A stretch of 64,000 nt of DNA from Allorhodopirellula solitaria (GTDB lineage: Bacteria; Planctomycetota; Planctomycetia; Pirellulales; Pirellulaceae). Made by a program: the position numbers and the translations under genes. The stretch is from positions 379,182-443,181 of the forward strand of contig NZ_SJPK01000003.1 in the NCBI RefSeq assembly GCF_007859855.1. Direction: 5' to 3'. Below the pieces are notes generated by a model, which searched no databases, was not told the origin of the DNA, and saw only the letters and a list, made by a program, of their open reading frames with translations. Shown in pieces: positions 54,984 to 63,375 of the stretch (position 1 is the stretch's first letter; the number at the start of each line of letters is the position of its first letter).

Positions 54984-55280
54984 TCCTACGCCGACGGCGT
55001 TGAAGAAAATAGCCGGTGGCTTGAGCTTAAGCGAGCACGACTGAAATACGAGCCCGACGCGCGAGCGAGGGTTTACCTGACTCCACTCGCTAGCGTTTCG
55101 GGCTTGTCTTGTGGCAGAAAAACCTGGAATACCGACTATTTCAGCAGTCTCCGAAGTTCCGGCAGGGGCCGAGCACTGGGGAAACGCATGCATGGCCGTG
55201 AAACCGTGACTGAGCCCTCCCCGAGAAACTCGCTGAAGGCTCGTATCTCGACCCTCCCCCGCTGCGCCCGGGAGGGTGAA
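54984..55280. repeat. Composite intergenic palindromic repeat related to 47287-47543
   Basis: It contains GAAAATAGCCGGTGG (55005-55019), an imperfect inverted repeat from CGAGCCCGA (55049) to TTCGGGCTTG (55106), CAGTCTCCGAAG (55144-55155), and the stem CGAGAAAC/GTATCTCG (55222-55229 with 55243-55250). Its central palindrome is reversed relative to the copy at 47350-47409, while the flanking CAGTCTCCGAAG keeps its direction. No gene is supported between 54979 and 55395. Confidence 0.75.
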
Positions 55281-55395
55281 GTTCAGGGCAGAAACGACCT
55301 CCATTCAAATCAACTGAAACCGGCAGCAAGCCCAGATTTGGAGCAGCCCAGGTCTACGGTGGGTGGTACCGTTCCCGGTGCCTTCAGGCCGCCGA

Positions 55396-55932
55396 TCAGG
55401 ACGTGGGGCGGGCGGCGGCTTTGTTGTCACTGCTCACTTCCGGAATGGTCAGTTCAGACGTGCAGTGCGGGCACCGCGTTGCCCGAAACGGGATGGTAGA
55501 ACGACAGAAATCGCATTTCTTGTCCGCCGGTTCCGACTGCGGAGGCGGTTCGCCAAAAGCTTCATCGAGTTGCTCGTCGACCCGATTGATCATCCGGATG
55601 ACGAGGAACATCGCCAGGGCCACGATCAGCAGCGCAAAGCATGAGTTGAGGAAGACGCCATAATTCATCGTTACCGCGCCAGCTTCTTGGGCCGCCTGCA
55701 GGGTGAGGTAGCCTCCGGCCGGTTTCTCGACTCCTTCAGGGACGTGCAACACCCAAAACAGATCAGTCAGGTCGGCGTTGCCCGTTAGCAACCCGATGGG
55801 TGGCATGATGATATCGCTGACTAAAGACTTCACGACAGTTGTGAATGCAGCTCCGACGGTGAATCCGATCGCCAGGTCCAGCATGTTTCCACGCAGCGCG
55901 AACTTTTTGAGGTCGTCCAAGAATTTCATCAT
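55396..55932 (-). CDS. mscL: Large-conductance mechanosensitive channel with C-terminal zinc ribbon
   Basis: 178 residues. The first part is ordinary Msc[21 protein letters not shown] forms the pore helix, IIMPPIGLL follows, and the second helix is [21 protein letters not shown]. The normal short C-terminal bundle is extended: after a proline-rich link, C140/C143 (CDFC) and C154/C157 (CPHC) make a zinc-ribbon-like module, then a Ser/Ala tail. MscL releases solutes on osmotic downshock. A cytoplasmic metal-binding tail could bind a partner or sense redox state; this is inference. Confidence 0.92.
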   Translation of the reverse strand: MMKFLDDLKKFALRGNMLDLAIGFTVGAAFTTVVKSLVSDIIMPPIGLLTGNADLTDLFWVLHVPEGVEKPAGGYLTLQAAQEAGAVTMNYGVFLNSCFALLIVALAMFLVIRMINRVDEQLDEAFGEPPPQSEPADKKCDFCRSTIPFRATRCPHCTSELTIPEVSSDNKAAARPTS

Positions 55933-56242
55933 CTAGTACCGAACTTGAGGGCGTACTGACCAGAGCCCAATCGAGATAGCTGTTGAGCATCCAAATCGAT
56001 TATCTGCTGCCTAGATCCCGTAGCCGAGACCCTCGAGAGGTAGCATTTTGGGAAGACTCAAATTAGCTATCGGAGTGCAGCAGTGTCAACTCGCCAGCAC
56101 AGTTGCCGTAATGTCCGGAGTTACCGTGCCAGGTTCATTGCGATGCACTAAGATAGCGAGGATTCCCCGCACCCCTTCCAATCCAATGTCCTGGAGCGAC
56201 CCCCGCACTGGAGTCCTTCTGCGGCCATACTGCGAGCAAGCC
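55933..56242. other. Divergent promoter region between mscL and a propeller gene
   Basis: 310 bases without a supported gene. The open frame that reaches back to 56048 lacks a signal peptide and protein-like composition before 56243. Nothing repetitive and no strong hairpin was found. Confidence 0.4.
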
Positions 56243-57514
56243 ATGATGTACCGGTCCATGATTCTGCGTAGCCGATTGTTTGGAATGGTTTTCGCCGTCG
56301 TCCTGGCCATCGCTGCTATTGGGGCCGGTGATGTCGAAGCCGGTGACTGGCCACAGATTCTGGGACCCAACCGCGACGGACAGGCTGCGGATGAATCGAT
56401 TGCAGCCTGGCAGGACGAGCCGGCCGTGCGTTGGCGAGTGAAGTGTGGGGCTGGCTATTCCGGCGTGGTGGTCGCCCATGGCCGTGTGTTCTTGTGGCAC
56501 CGCGAAGGTGATTCGGAGTGCTTGGATTGTCTCTCAGCAGCGGACGGCAGTCGCCAATGGAGAGCCGAATTCCCCGCGATTTATCGCGGCGGTGTCAACG
56601 CCGATCGAGGCCCCCGCTCGGTTCCGTTGGTTAGTGGCGACCAAGTATTCGTCTATGGGGCGGCCGGAGATCTGCATGCCGTCAACGTCAGTGATGGCAG
56701 CACGCAGTGGTCGCGTGAACTGCGCAGCGACTACGACGCCGAGGATGGTTACTTCGGAGCGGGTGGGTCGCCCCTGTTGTCCGGGCAGGTGCTGATCGTG
56801 CCAGTGGGCGGAGAGAATCACGCGGGGCTCGTTGCCGTGGATCGCCAAACCGGCAAGACCCGTTGGACGGCCGTCGATCAGGAAGCCGCCTATGCTTCTC
56901 CGGTCACGATTGAAATCGAGGGGCAAGCTCGCGTCGTCGCCGTGCTGCGGCTGAAAACTGTGATGCTTGATCCGGTGACAGGGGAGGTCTTGTCGGAAGT
57001 CGATTTTGGAAAGCGCGGACCCACTGTCAACGCCGCCACCCCGCTCGTCGATCATGAAAAAATCTTCTTGACGGCCGCCTACGGCGTGGGGTGCCGGATG
57101 CTCGACATGTCCGCCACCCCACCGCAGGATCTCTGGCGTTCACGCGACGTGATCAGCAGCCATTACGTAACGCCTGTACGCATCGACGACTACCTGTACG
57201 CGATCACCGGACGCGAGGACTACGGCACCGGCGAACTGATGTGCGTGCGCTGGTCCGATGGAAAAGTCGCTTGGAATCAACCCGATTTGGGGACGGCTCA
57301 TTTGATCGCAGCGGGCGAGCGAGTGCTGGCCCAGTGCGTCAGCGGGAGATTGGTGTTGTTCGCGGCGGATCCCAAAAAGTTTCGTTCTCTCGCCGAAGTC
57401 GAGTTGCCTGCGGGTATCTATCGATCGCTGCCTGCCCTGGTCGACGGGACTCTGTATTGTCGCCGGACCATTTCCGCGACCGAAGGTGAACTGCTCGCGA
57501 TCGAACTGAAATAG
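56243..57514 (+). CDS. Exported PQQ-like beta-propeller protein (second)
   Basis: 423 residues if translated from ATG 56243 (ATG 56246 is equally possible). Signal peptide SRLFGMVFAVVLAIAAIGAGDVEA, then GDWPQILGPNRDGQA, the same opening motif as the propeller at 53295. Blade segments include GRVFLWHREGD, DLHAVNVSDGSTQWSRE, GLVAVDRQTGKTRWTAV. It probably arose from the same family as its neighbour 2.5 kb away, but the two are too different to be a recent duplication. Function unknown beyond the fold. Confidence 0.85.
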   Translation: MMYRSMILRSRLFGMVFAVVLAIAAIGAGDVEAGDWPQILGPNRDGQAADESIAAWQDEPAVRWRVKCGAGYSGVVVAHGRVFLWHREGDSECLDCLSAADGSRQWRAEFPAIYRGGVNADRGPRSVPLVSGDQVFVYGAAGDLHAVNVSDGSTQWSRELRSDYDAEDGYFGAGGSPLLSGQVLIVPVGGENHAGLVAVDRQTGKTRWTAVDQEAAYASPVTIEIEGQARVVAVLRLKTVMLDPVTGEVLSEVDFGKRGPTVNAATPLVDHEKIFLTAAYGVGCRMLDMSATPPQDLWRSRDVISSHYVTPVRIDDYLYAITGREDYGTGELMCVRWSDGKVAWNQPDLGTAHLIAAGERVLAQCVSGRLVLFAADPKKFRSLAEVELPAGIYRSLPALVDGTLYCRRTISATEGELLAIELK

Positions 57515-57767
57515 CTGAGGAGACTAGGCAAATCCAACTTCGCGGATTTGCCGGCGACTGCCTGGGCGTCGCCAGGACCGGCGTATGTGGCCGGTGGGAA
57601 CCGGCCCTGCTATTGGGACATCCCGCACACCTGGCGCACCGCTGCGAGGCTCACGACAAAGTCGGATTGACGCACTTTTTTCCCCGACGGCCGGTGCGAT
57701 GGCGGGTGAATCGGTGGGTTTCGCATCTGTTCAGATACGGCCTCGGGGTGCAAAATGAGATCGAGCC

Positions 57768-58424
57768 ATGGTGGAGCGAACGATTCCACTGAGTCGCTGG
57801 CTTTCATGGTCCCGAAGTCTGGAAATTTACTTGCCGAATTCCGCTGCCCGTCTGCCGCCCGATCTCCGCTACCAGCAAGGTGGCTGGTTATTTCTTTGCA
57901 CTCTGCTGGTTTTTTTCCTAACCAGCCTGTTGCTTTATGGGATCTATGCGGAATCGCGGCAGGATGACCCGCAGACGGCGGTGGAGCTGCCAGCGAGTTT
58001 TCTGACGAGCACCGTGTGTCTCATTGGGATCAGCGTGGTGCTGCATCTAGCGACACGCACCGTGCGGCGGAGCAAGCGGGGAGTGACGGTGGTTCTGCTG
58101 AGCATTGCTGCGCTGGCAGCGGTCGTGTTCATCATGATCCAGTACCGCTCGATGCTGGAGCTGCTCGCTGGCCCAGCCCTCGGCGGTGGGACTGGCAAGG
58201 GGGTTGCGGGGATGGTGGTGGTCTTGGCGTTCCTGCATGCCCTGCACGTTGCTGGCGGGATCTTGGCCCTCGGCATCGTGGGCGTGCGGACGGCACTGGG
58301 GCGTTACGACCACGAACGGCACTGGCCCGTCGATTTCACTGCCCTGTACTGGCACTTTCTCGATTTGGTGTGGGTCTGCATGCTGATCACGTTTTACCTG
58401 ACCACCGGTGGAATCGCGATTTAG
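57768..58424 (+). CDS. Orphan cytochrome c oxidase subunit III-like protein
   Basis: 218 residues with five hydrophobic helices. The C-terminal helix YWHFLDLVWVCMLITFYL is diagnostic of heme-copper oxidase subunit III, and LHALHVAGGILALGIV is also conserved. A soluble N-terminus of about 35 residues precedes the first helix. Subunits I and II are not nearby, so this copy is separated from any oxidase operon. It may serve an oxidase or nitric oxide reductase encoded elsewhere. The 253 bases upstream have no gene. Confidence 0.85.
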   Translation: MVERTIPLSRWLSWSRSLEIYLPNSAARLPPDLRYQQGGWLFLCTLLVFFLTSLLLYGIYAESRQDDPQTAVELPASFLTSTVCLIGISVVLHLATRTVRRSKRGVTVVLLSIAALAAVVFIMIQYRSMLELLAGPALGGGTGKGVAGMVVVLAFLHALHVAGGILALGIVGVRTALGRYDHERHWPVDFTALYWHFLDLVWVCMLITFYLTTGGIAI

Positions 58425-58611
58425 CGTCAAGCGGCCTAAGTCGGGCTGGCTGTCTGTGAGCTCTGCGAAACTTCGCCGGGAAAGTGGTGTTCCAAATAGT
58501 GAGCTACAGTTTTTCTGATGGGTATAACCTGTCCACTGATTAAACTATTCGCTCGCACCCCGGCCGCAATAGTCCGTATAGCTTCACTCTTCTCTAAAAT
58601 CGCCCTGCGAA

Positions 58612-61509
58612 ATGCTCTTCACGCCTTCATCTCGTAACCGCTGTGCCCAGCTGATTTTCACTGGGATTTTCCTGGCAATAATGGCTTTTGGGAGCCACAT
58701 GTCTGCATCGGCGCAACCGCCGAATTCGGATACTCCCGCTGCCGCGTCACCGGATGCTGACGCAGAATCCGCCGCTGCCGAGCCCGCTGAGGCAGGACCG
58801 GACGCCGCCGATGAGCCCGCCAGTGAGCCTGTCAGTGAGCCTGCTGCGGAGCCCGCTCCCGAAGCCGCGCCCGCTCAAACGCCTGCTGGGGACGCCCTGC
58901 GATTCAACTTCGCCGGGGCCCCTTGGAGTGATGTTTTGCAGTGGTTTGCGGAACAAGCGGATTTATCGTTACAAATGGACACGATGCCAGCGGGGACGGT
59001 CAATTTTTCTGATCCAAACAAGCTCTATTCGGTCCCCGAGGGATTGGACCTGATCAACCGTTTACTGTTGGATCGCGGCTGGGCCGTGGTTCGTCGTGGC
59101 CGCATGTTGTTGTTGGTTGATTTGGAAGCGGACAACGCAGAAAAGCTAATCAGCGAAATGGCGGAACTGGTCACGCCGGAATCCTTTGACAAACGTGGCA
59201 ACAGCGACATCGTGCGATGTGTCTTCCCGCTCGGTGCGATCACGCCGGAGGAGGCTCGTGAGGAGTTGTCGCAGGTCATTGGCCCCTGGGGCCGCATCAA
59301 CGTGCTCGCCGGAGCACGGCAGGTCATCGTTACCGAAACGGTGGGTAAACTGCGAGTCATCGATGAAGTCTTGCAGGCGGCCACCAAGGCTCAGTCGAGT
59401 GTTGTCGAAATCAACTTGGAGCATCGGTCGGCAGATGAGGTGCTCGAAATAGCTCGCCCTTTATTGGGTTTAGAAGCTGGCACGAATGCCAATGACGAAA
59501 TTCGAGTTTCGGTTTCTATCTATGGTGACCGTATCTTTGCCACCGGCAGCCAATCGAAGTTGGAGTTGCTCAACAGCGTGGTCGAAAAGGCAGACCGTGC
59601 GATGCCCAATGCAGGCGAGGCGAGCGACGAAGCGGTCGCTGCCCCAGAGCTTCGTACGCACTCCGTCGCCGCGGCCAACCTGCAGACAGTTTACGATGTC
59701 TTGCAAACGATGATTGCTGGCACGCCGGAGGCGCGATTGGCGATGGACGCCAATCGCGGCGCTATCATTGCCTTCGGGCGTCCTGAGATGCAGGACAAGA
59801 TTCGCAGTACGATTGCCGAGCTCGAGGGCAATGGCCGTGATTTCACGATCATCGACTTGAAGCGACTCGAGCCAGCCCAAGCGTTGTTGACGATCAACAA
59901 ATTCTTCGGTGTCACCGAAGCGGGGACCGGCAATGGACCGATCGTCGATGGCGACCCGGCCACGGGCCGTTTGTGGATTCGCGGCACGACAGACCAGGTC
60001 GAGTCGGTGAAGCGATTGATCGCTGAGCTGGAAGACGATCCCATGTCGGGAGGCTTCGGCGAGAATGTCCGGATCCTGCCGCTGACGGGGACCGCGGCGA
60101 ACGATACTCTGAAGCAGATCGAGTCCTTGTGGCCGCTGACGGGACGCAATAACAAGATCCGCGTGATCACTCCATCGGCATCTCAGGATCGCACTGACTC
60201 GGCCGCTCCAGTCGACCGCTCCAACCAACGAGACGGTTCGGGGTCGGACGGTCGTTCCGATTTGCTCGATACCAATACGGCTGCCGGTGGTGCGTTCCAA
60301 ACACTCGTGTGGCAGAACGCATCGTCCTCGGGACCCGAGTCTTCAGGTGCGTCGTCGCCATCAGTTGAAAACGACTACGCCGGAGATGATATCATTATCC
60401 AGATGACCCCTGCGGGGCTCGTGATTGCCTCCCGCGACCAGCGGGCGTTGGACATGTTCGAGCAATTACTCACATCGATGGGTACTGAATCGGCAGAAAC
60501 CTCCGCACTACCAACGATCTTTTGGCTGCGATATCTGAAAGCTGACATCGCTGCGGAACTGGTCGCTGGCGTGCTCGGCGGTGCCGACGCGAGTGGATCA
60601 GCGGGTTCGCTGACTGAATCCGTGATGGGCGGCATGGGCGGCGGGATGCTCGGCGGTCTCTTAGGAATGGGAGGCGGTGGCGGTGGCAACGAATCGGAAA
60701 CGCGAACGATTCTGACCAGCCGCGGCAGCGTGAACATTGTTCCCGACAACCGGCTCAACGCATTGATCGTTCAAGCTCCGCCTTCGGATCTGGACTTTAT
60801 CCGCACCGTGCTCCAAGAAATCGACCGGGAGGAAAGCCCCGAGACCATCCAGACGATCGCTCGGCCGTCGTTGATCCCGGTGGTCTATCAGGATGCGGCG
60901 GAGGTTGCCAAGATCGTCACAGCGGTCTTCGCTGAGAAAATCGGCGATGATAGCGGGGGTGGCGGCGAAGGGGGCCGCGGTGGCCAGCCGAGCCCTCAGG
61001 ATATTATCAAGGCAATTCGTGGCGGCGGAGGCGGCGGTCAAGCCAAGCCCAAAAGCGAGGCTACTAAAATCATTGTCGCTGTCGACGCACGCAGCAACTC
61101 GCTGGTCGTGACGGCGATCCCACAAGATCTCGACGCGGTTCGTCAGCTCGTCGAGGCGCTCGACCAACAGGGCCTCGAGTCTGAGGACGAGGTGGAAGTC
61201 GTCGCGATGGGCGGATCCGTGCGACCAGAAATTATGTTGCAAGCCTTGCAGTCGGTTACCGGCAAAGCCACGACGACGACTTCCAGTACGAGTTCGAGCG
61301 GCACTTCCGCATCGAATGCATCAGGTAGCAGCGCCGCTTCATCGAGCTCTCAAGAAGATATCCAACGACGGATCGAGTACTTCCGCTCCCGATTCGGCGG
61401 GGGTGGGGGTGGGGGTGAGCGAGGTGGCCGTGGTGGCGGCGGTGAACGCGGCGGCGGTGGTGGTGAACGTGGTGGCGGTGGCGGTGGACGAGGAGGACGT
61501 GGACGATGA
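58612..61509 (+). CDS. Secretin N-domain repeat protein without visible secretin pore
   Basis: 965 residues. A signal peptide is followed by an Ala/Pro/Glu-rich spacer with PASEP-type repeats. From about 95 come an STN/N0-like domain (FNFAGAPWSDVLQWFAEQA) and at least five N1/N2-type KH-like units (NLEHRSADEVLEIARPLLG, TIIDLKRLEPAQALLTINKFF, FWLRYLKADIAAELVAGVLGG, PVVYQDAAEVAKIVTAVF). The C-terminal end is Ser-rich, then Gly/Arg-rich. The C-terminal outer-membrane beta-barrel of GspD/PilQ is not seen. The stop overlaps the gspE start (ATGA), so it belongs to the secretion operon and may form a periplasmic collar or need a separate pore. Confidence 0.8.
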   Translation: MLFTPSSRNRCAQLIFTGIFLAIMAFGSHMSASAQPPNSDTPAAASPDADAESAAAEPAEAGPDAADEPASEPVSEPAAEPAPEAAPAQTPAGDALRFNFAGAPWSDVLQWFAEQADLSLQMDTMPAGTVNFSDPNKLYSVPEGLDLINRLLLDRGWAVVRRGRMLLLVDLEADNAEKLISEMAELVTPESFDKRGNSDIVRCVFPLGAITPEEAREELSQVIGPWGRINVLAGARQVIVTETVGKLRVIDEVLQAATKAQSSVVEINLEHRSADEVLEIARPLLGLEAGTNANDEIRVSVSIYGDRIFATGSQSKLELLNSVVEKADRAMPNAGEASDEAVAAPELRTHSVAAANLQTVYDVLQTMIAGTPEARLAMDANRGAIIAFGRPEMQDKIRSTIAELEGNGRDFTIIDLKRLEPAQALLTINKFFGVTEAGTGNGPIVDGDPATGRLWIRGTTDQVESVKRLIAELEDDPMSGGFGENVRILPLTGTAANDTLKQIESLWPLTGRNNKIRVITPSASQDRTDSAAPVDRSNQRDGSGSDGRSDLLDTNTAAGGAFQTLVWQNASSSGPESSGASSPSVENDYAGDDIIIQMTPAGLVIASRDQRALDMFEQLLTSMGTESAETSALPTIFWLRYLKADIAAELVAGVLGGADASGSAGSLTESVMGGMGGGMLGGLLGMGGGGGGNESETRTILTSRGSVNIVPDNRLNALIVQAPPSDLDFIRTVLQEIDREESPETIQTIARPSLIPVVYQDAAEVAKIVTAVFAEKIGDDSGGGGEGGRGGQPSPQDIIKAIRGGGGGGQAKPKSEATKIIVAVDARSNSLVVTAIPQDLDAVRQLVEALDQQGLESEDEVEVVAMGGSVRPEIMLQALQSVTGKATTTTSSTSSSGTSASNASGSSAASSSSQEDIQRRIEYFRSRFGGGGGGGERGGRGGGGERGGGGGERGGGGGGRGGRGR

Positions 61510-63197
61510 TTATGCACGCAGCTGAAATTTTGCGTCGGCGTGGTTTGCTGACGCCCCAACAGCTTGAACAGAGCCGCAATGGCGATCCCTCGGCGATCGT
61601 TGACACGGCGGTCTCGCTCGGATACGTGACCGCCCGCGAGGCGCTGACGGCTATCGCCGACGAGGTCGGTCTCGACTTCATCGATCTGCGGACGTCCGAG
61701 GTGGACCTCTCGGCGCTCGAAGGGTTCCCACAGAAACTGATCTATCGCCATGCACTCTTTCCCATCGGTTGGGACGATGGCGGACTGCGGGTGGCGACAG
61801 CAGATCCCTTTGATCTTTATCCGCTCGACGAAGCCTGTGCCGCGACTGGCAAAACGGTCACTCCGGTTGTTGCCGAACGAGCCGAGATCAACCGCTTGGT
61901 GAAGAAGCACCTCGGTGTGGGTAGTGAAACGATCGAGGGACTCGTCGCCGCAGCGGGCGATGAGGAAATCGAACTGCTCGAAAGCATCGAGACCGACGGT
62001 AGCGAAATGAGCGAAATGGCTCAGGAAGCTTCGGTGGTTCGGCTGGTGAACGAGATCCTGACCGAGGCGGTCGACTCGCGGGCCAGTGATATTCACATTG
62101 AATCGCAATCCGATGGCCTCGTGGTACGCTACCGCATCGACGGGATCCTGCACCCACAACCGGTCCCGCCTGAGATCAATCGCTTTCAAGCCGCGATCAT
62201 CAGCCGCTTGAAGATCATGGCCCGGCTGAACATTGCCGAAAAACGGCTACCTCAAGACGGCCGGATTCGCTTGCGAGTCCACGGCCGCGAGGTAGACATC
62301 CGGCTCAGCGTGATTCCCATGATCCACGGCGAAGGGCTCGTCATGCGGGTGCTCGATAAGTCGTCGATGGTCTTTGACCTCAAGGGCCTCGGGATGTCGG
62401 AAGCGATCTACGATCGGTTCAGTGAAATCATTCGCATGCCGCACGGGATCGTCCTGGTTACTGGGCCGACCGGTAGTGGTAAAACGACGACGCTCTACAG
62501 CAGTCTCCTGGAGATTCGCAGCCCGGAAAACAAGATCATCACAACCGAAGATCCTGTCGAGTATCAACTCGATGGCATCAACCAAATTCAGGTCCATTCC
62601 AAGATCGGTTTGACGTTTGCCGCTTCGCTGCGGAGTATTCTGCGGCATGACCCGGACGTTGTCCTGGTTGGGGAAATTCGAGACTTGGAAACCGCCGAGA
62701 ATGCGACCCAGGCGTCGCTGACGGGGCACCTTGTTTTCAGCACGCTGCACACCAATGATGCAGCCGGTGCGTTCACGCGGATGGGCGACATGGGGGTCGA
62801 GCCGTTTCTCGTTGCCGGGACGGTCGAAGCGGTCATGGCCCAGCGGCTGTTGCGCCGGTTGTGCCCGCATTGCAAAGAGGCCTACCATCCCGATGAAGAG
62901 GAACTCCCCAAGGATTTCCCATTTGCCGAACTCGAAGGCCGCCCGCTGTATCGCAGCATCGGTTGTCGCGAATGCCGGAACGTGGGCTATTCAGGACGAC
63001 TCGGTATCTACGAACTGCTCGTCTCGAGCGAAGCGATCCGCGAACTCGCTCAAGACCGAGCCAGCAGTTGGGACATTCGCCGCGCCGCGGTCGCTGAGGG
63101 AATGCGGACCCTGCGAATGGACGCCTGGGACAAAACTCTCGTGGGGGTGACGAGCATTGACGAAGTCCTCCGTGTCACCAAGGGTGAAGCACTCTAA
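61506..63197 (+). CDS. gspE: Type II secretion / type IV pilus assembly ATPase (GspE/PilB)
   Basis: 563 residues. An MshEN/T2SSE-N domain (about 1-150, starting HAAEILRRRGLLTPQQLEQS) precedes the ATPase. Walker A is GPTGSGKTTT with K326, the Asp box and Walker B are in DPDVVLVGEIRDLETAE, and a His box in FSTLHTNDAAGAF follows. A tetracysteine zinc site, C453/C456 (CPHC) and C487/C490 (CREC), is typical of GspE/PilB and absent from PilT. It powers pseudopilus or pilus assembly at the inner membrane. It lies directly after the secretin-N gene and before gspF. Confidence 0.95.
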   Translation: MIMHAAEILRRRGLLTPQQLEQSRNGDPSAIVDTAVSLGYVTAREALTAIADEVGLDFIDLRTSEVDLSALEGFPQKLIYRHALFPIGWDDGGLRVATADPFDLYPLDEACAATGKTVTPVVAERAEINRLVKKHLGVGSETIEGLVAAAGDEEIELLESIETDGSEMSEMAQEASVVRLVNEILTEAVDSRASDIHIESQSDGLVVRYRIDGILHPQPVPPEINRFQAAIISRLKIMARLNIAEKRLPQDGRIRLRVHGREVDIRLSVIPMIHGEGLVMRVLDKSSMVFDLKGLGMSEAIYDRFSEIIRMPHGIVLVTGPTGSGKTTTLYSSLLEIRSPENKIITTEDPVEYQLDGINQIQVHSKIGLTFAASLRSILRHDPDVVLVGEIRDLETAENATQASLTGHLVFSTLHTNDAAGAFTRMGDMGVEPFLVAGTVEAVMAQRLLRRLCPHCKEAYHPDEEELPKDFPFAELEGRPLYRSIGCRECRNVGYSGRLGIYELLVSSEAIRELAQDRASSWDIRRAAVAEGMRTLRMDAWDKTLVGVTSIDEVLRVTKGEAL

Positions 63198-63220
63198 AAA
63201 GTGTTGATGAAATGCCATTT

Positions 63221-63244
63221 CGAGAAGGGAGTGTCCCTTTTTCG
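63221..63244 (+). terminator. Weak hairpin with T-run between gspE and gspF
   Basis: AAGGGA-GTG-TCCCTT (63225-63239) is extended by G-U and A-T pairs and followed by T residues. The stem is short, and the next gene of the operon starts 132 bases later, so it is more likely an attenuator or mRNA-processing point than a full terminator. Confidence 0.3.
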
Positions 63245-63375
63245 AATTGGTTCTCAGCACCGACGTCTCGGGGTTCAGGGGCATGCTCTGAACCCGTTGT
63301 CATCTCTCAACGCCAACCGCTGCCGTTCGAACGCTCCGCTTTCCCGAACTCATTCTTCCTGAACTCTCTGCCTTC

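Noticed and set aside
54801-55499. 232-codon plus-strand open frame through the repeat region
   Set aside because: It crosses element B, the composite repeat and the end of mscL on the opposite strand, with no motif.
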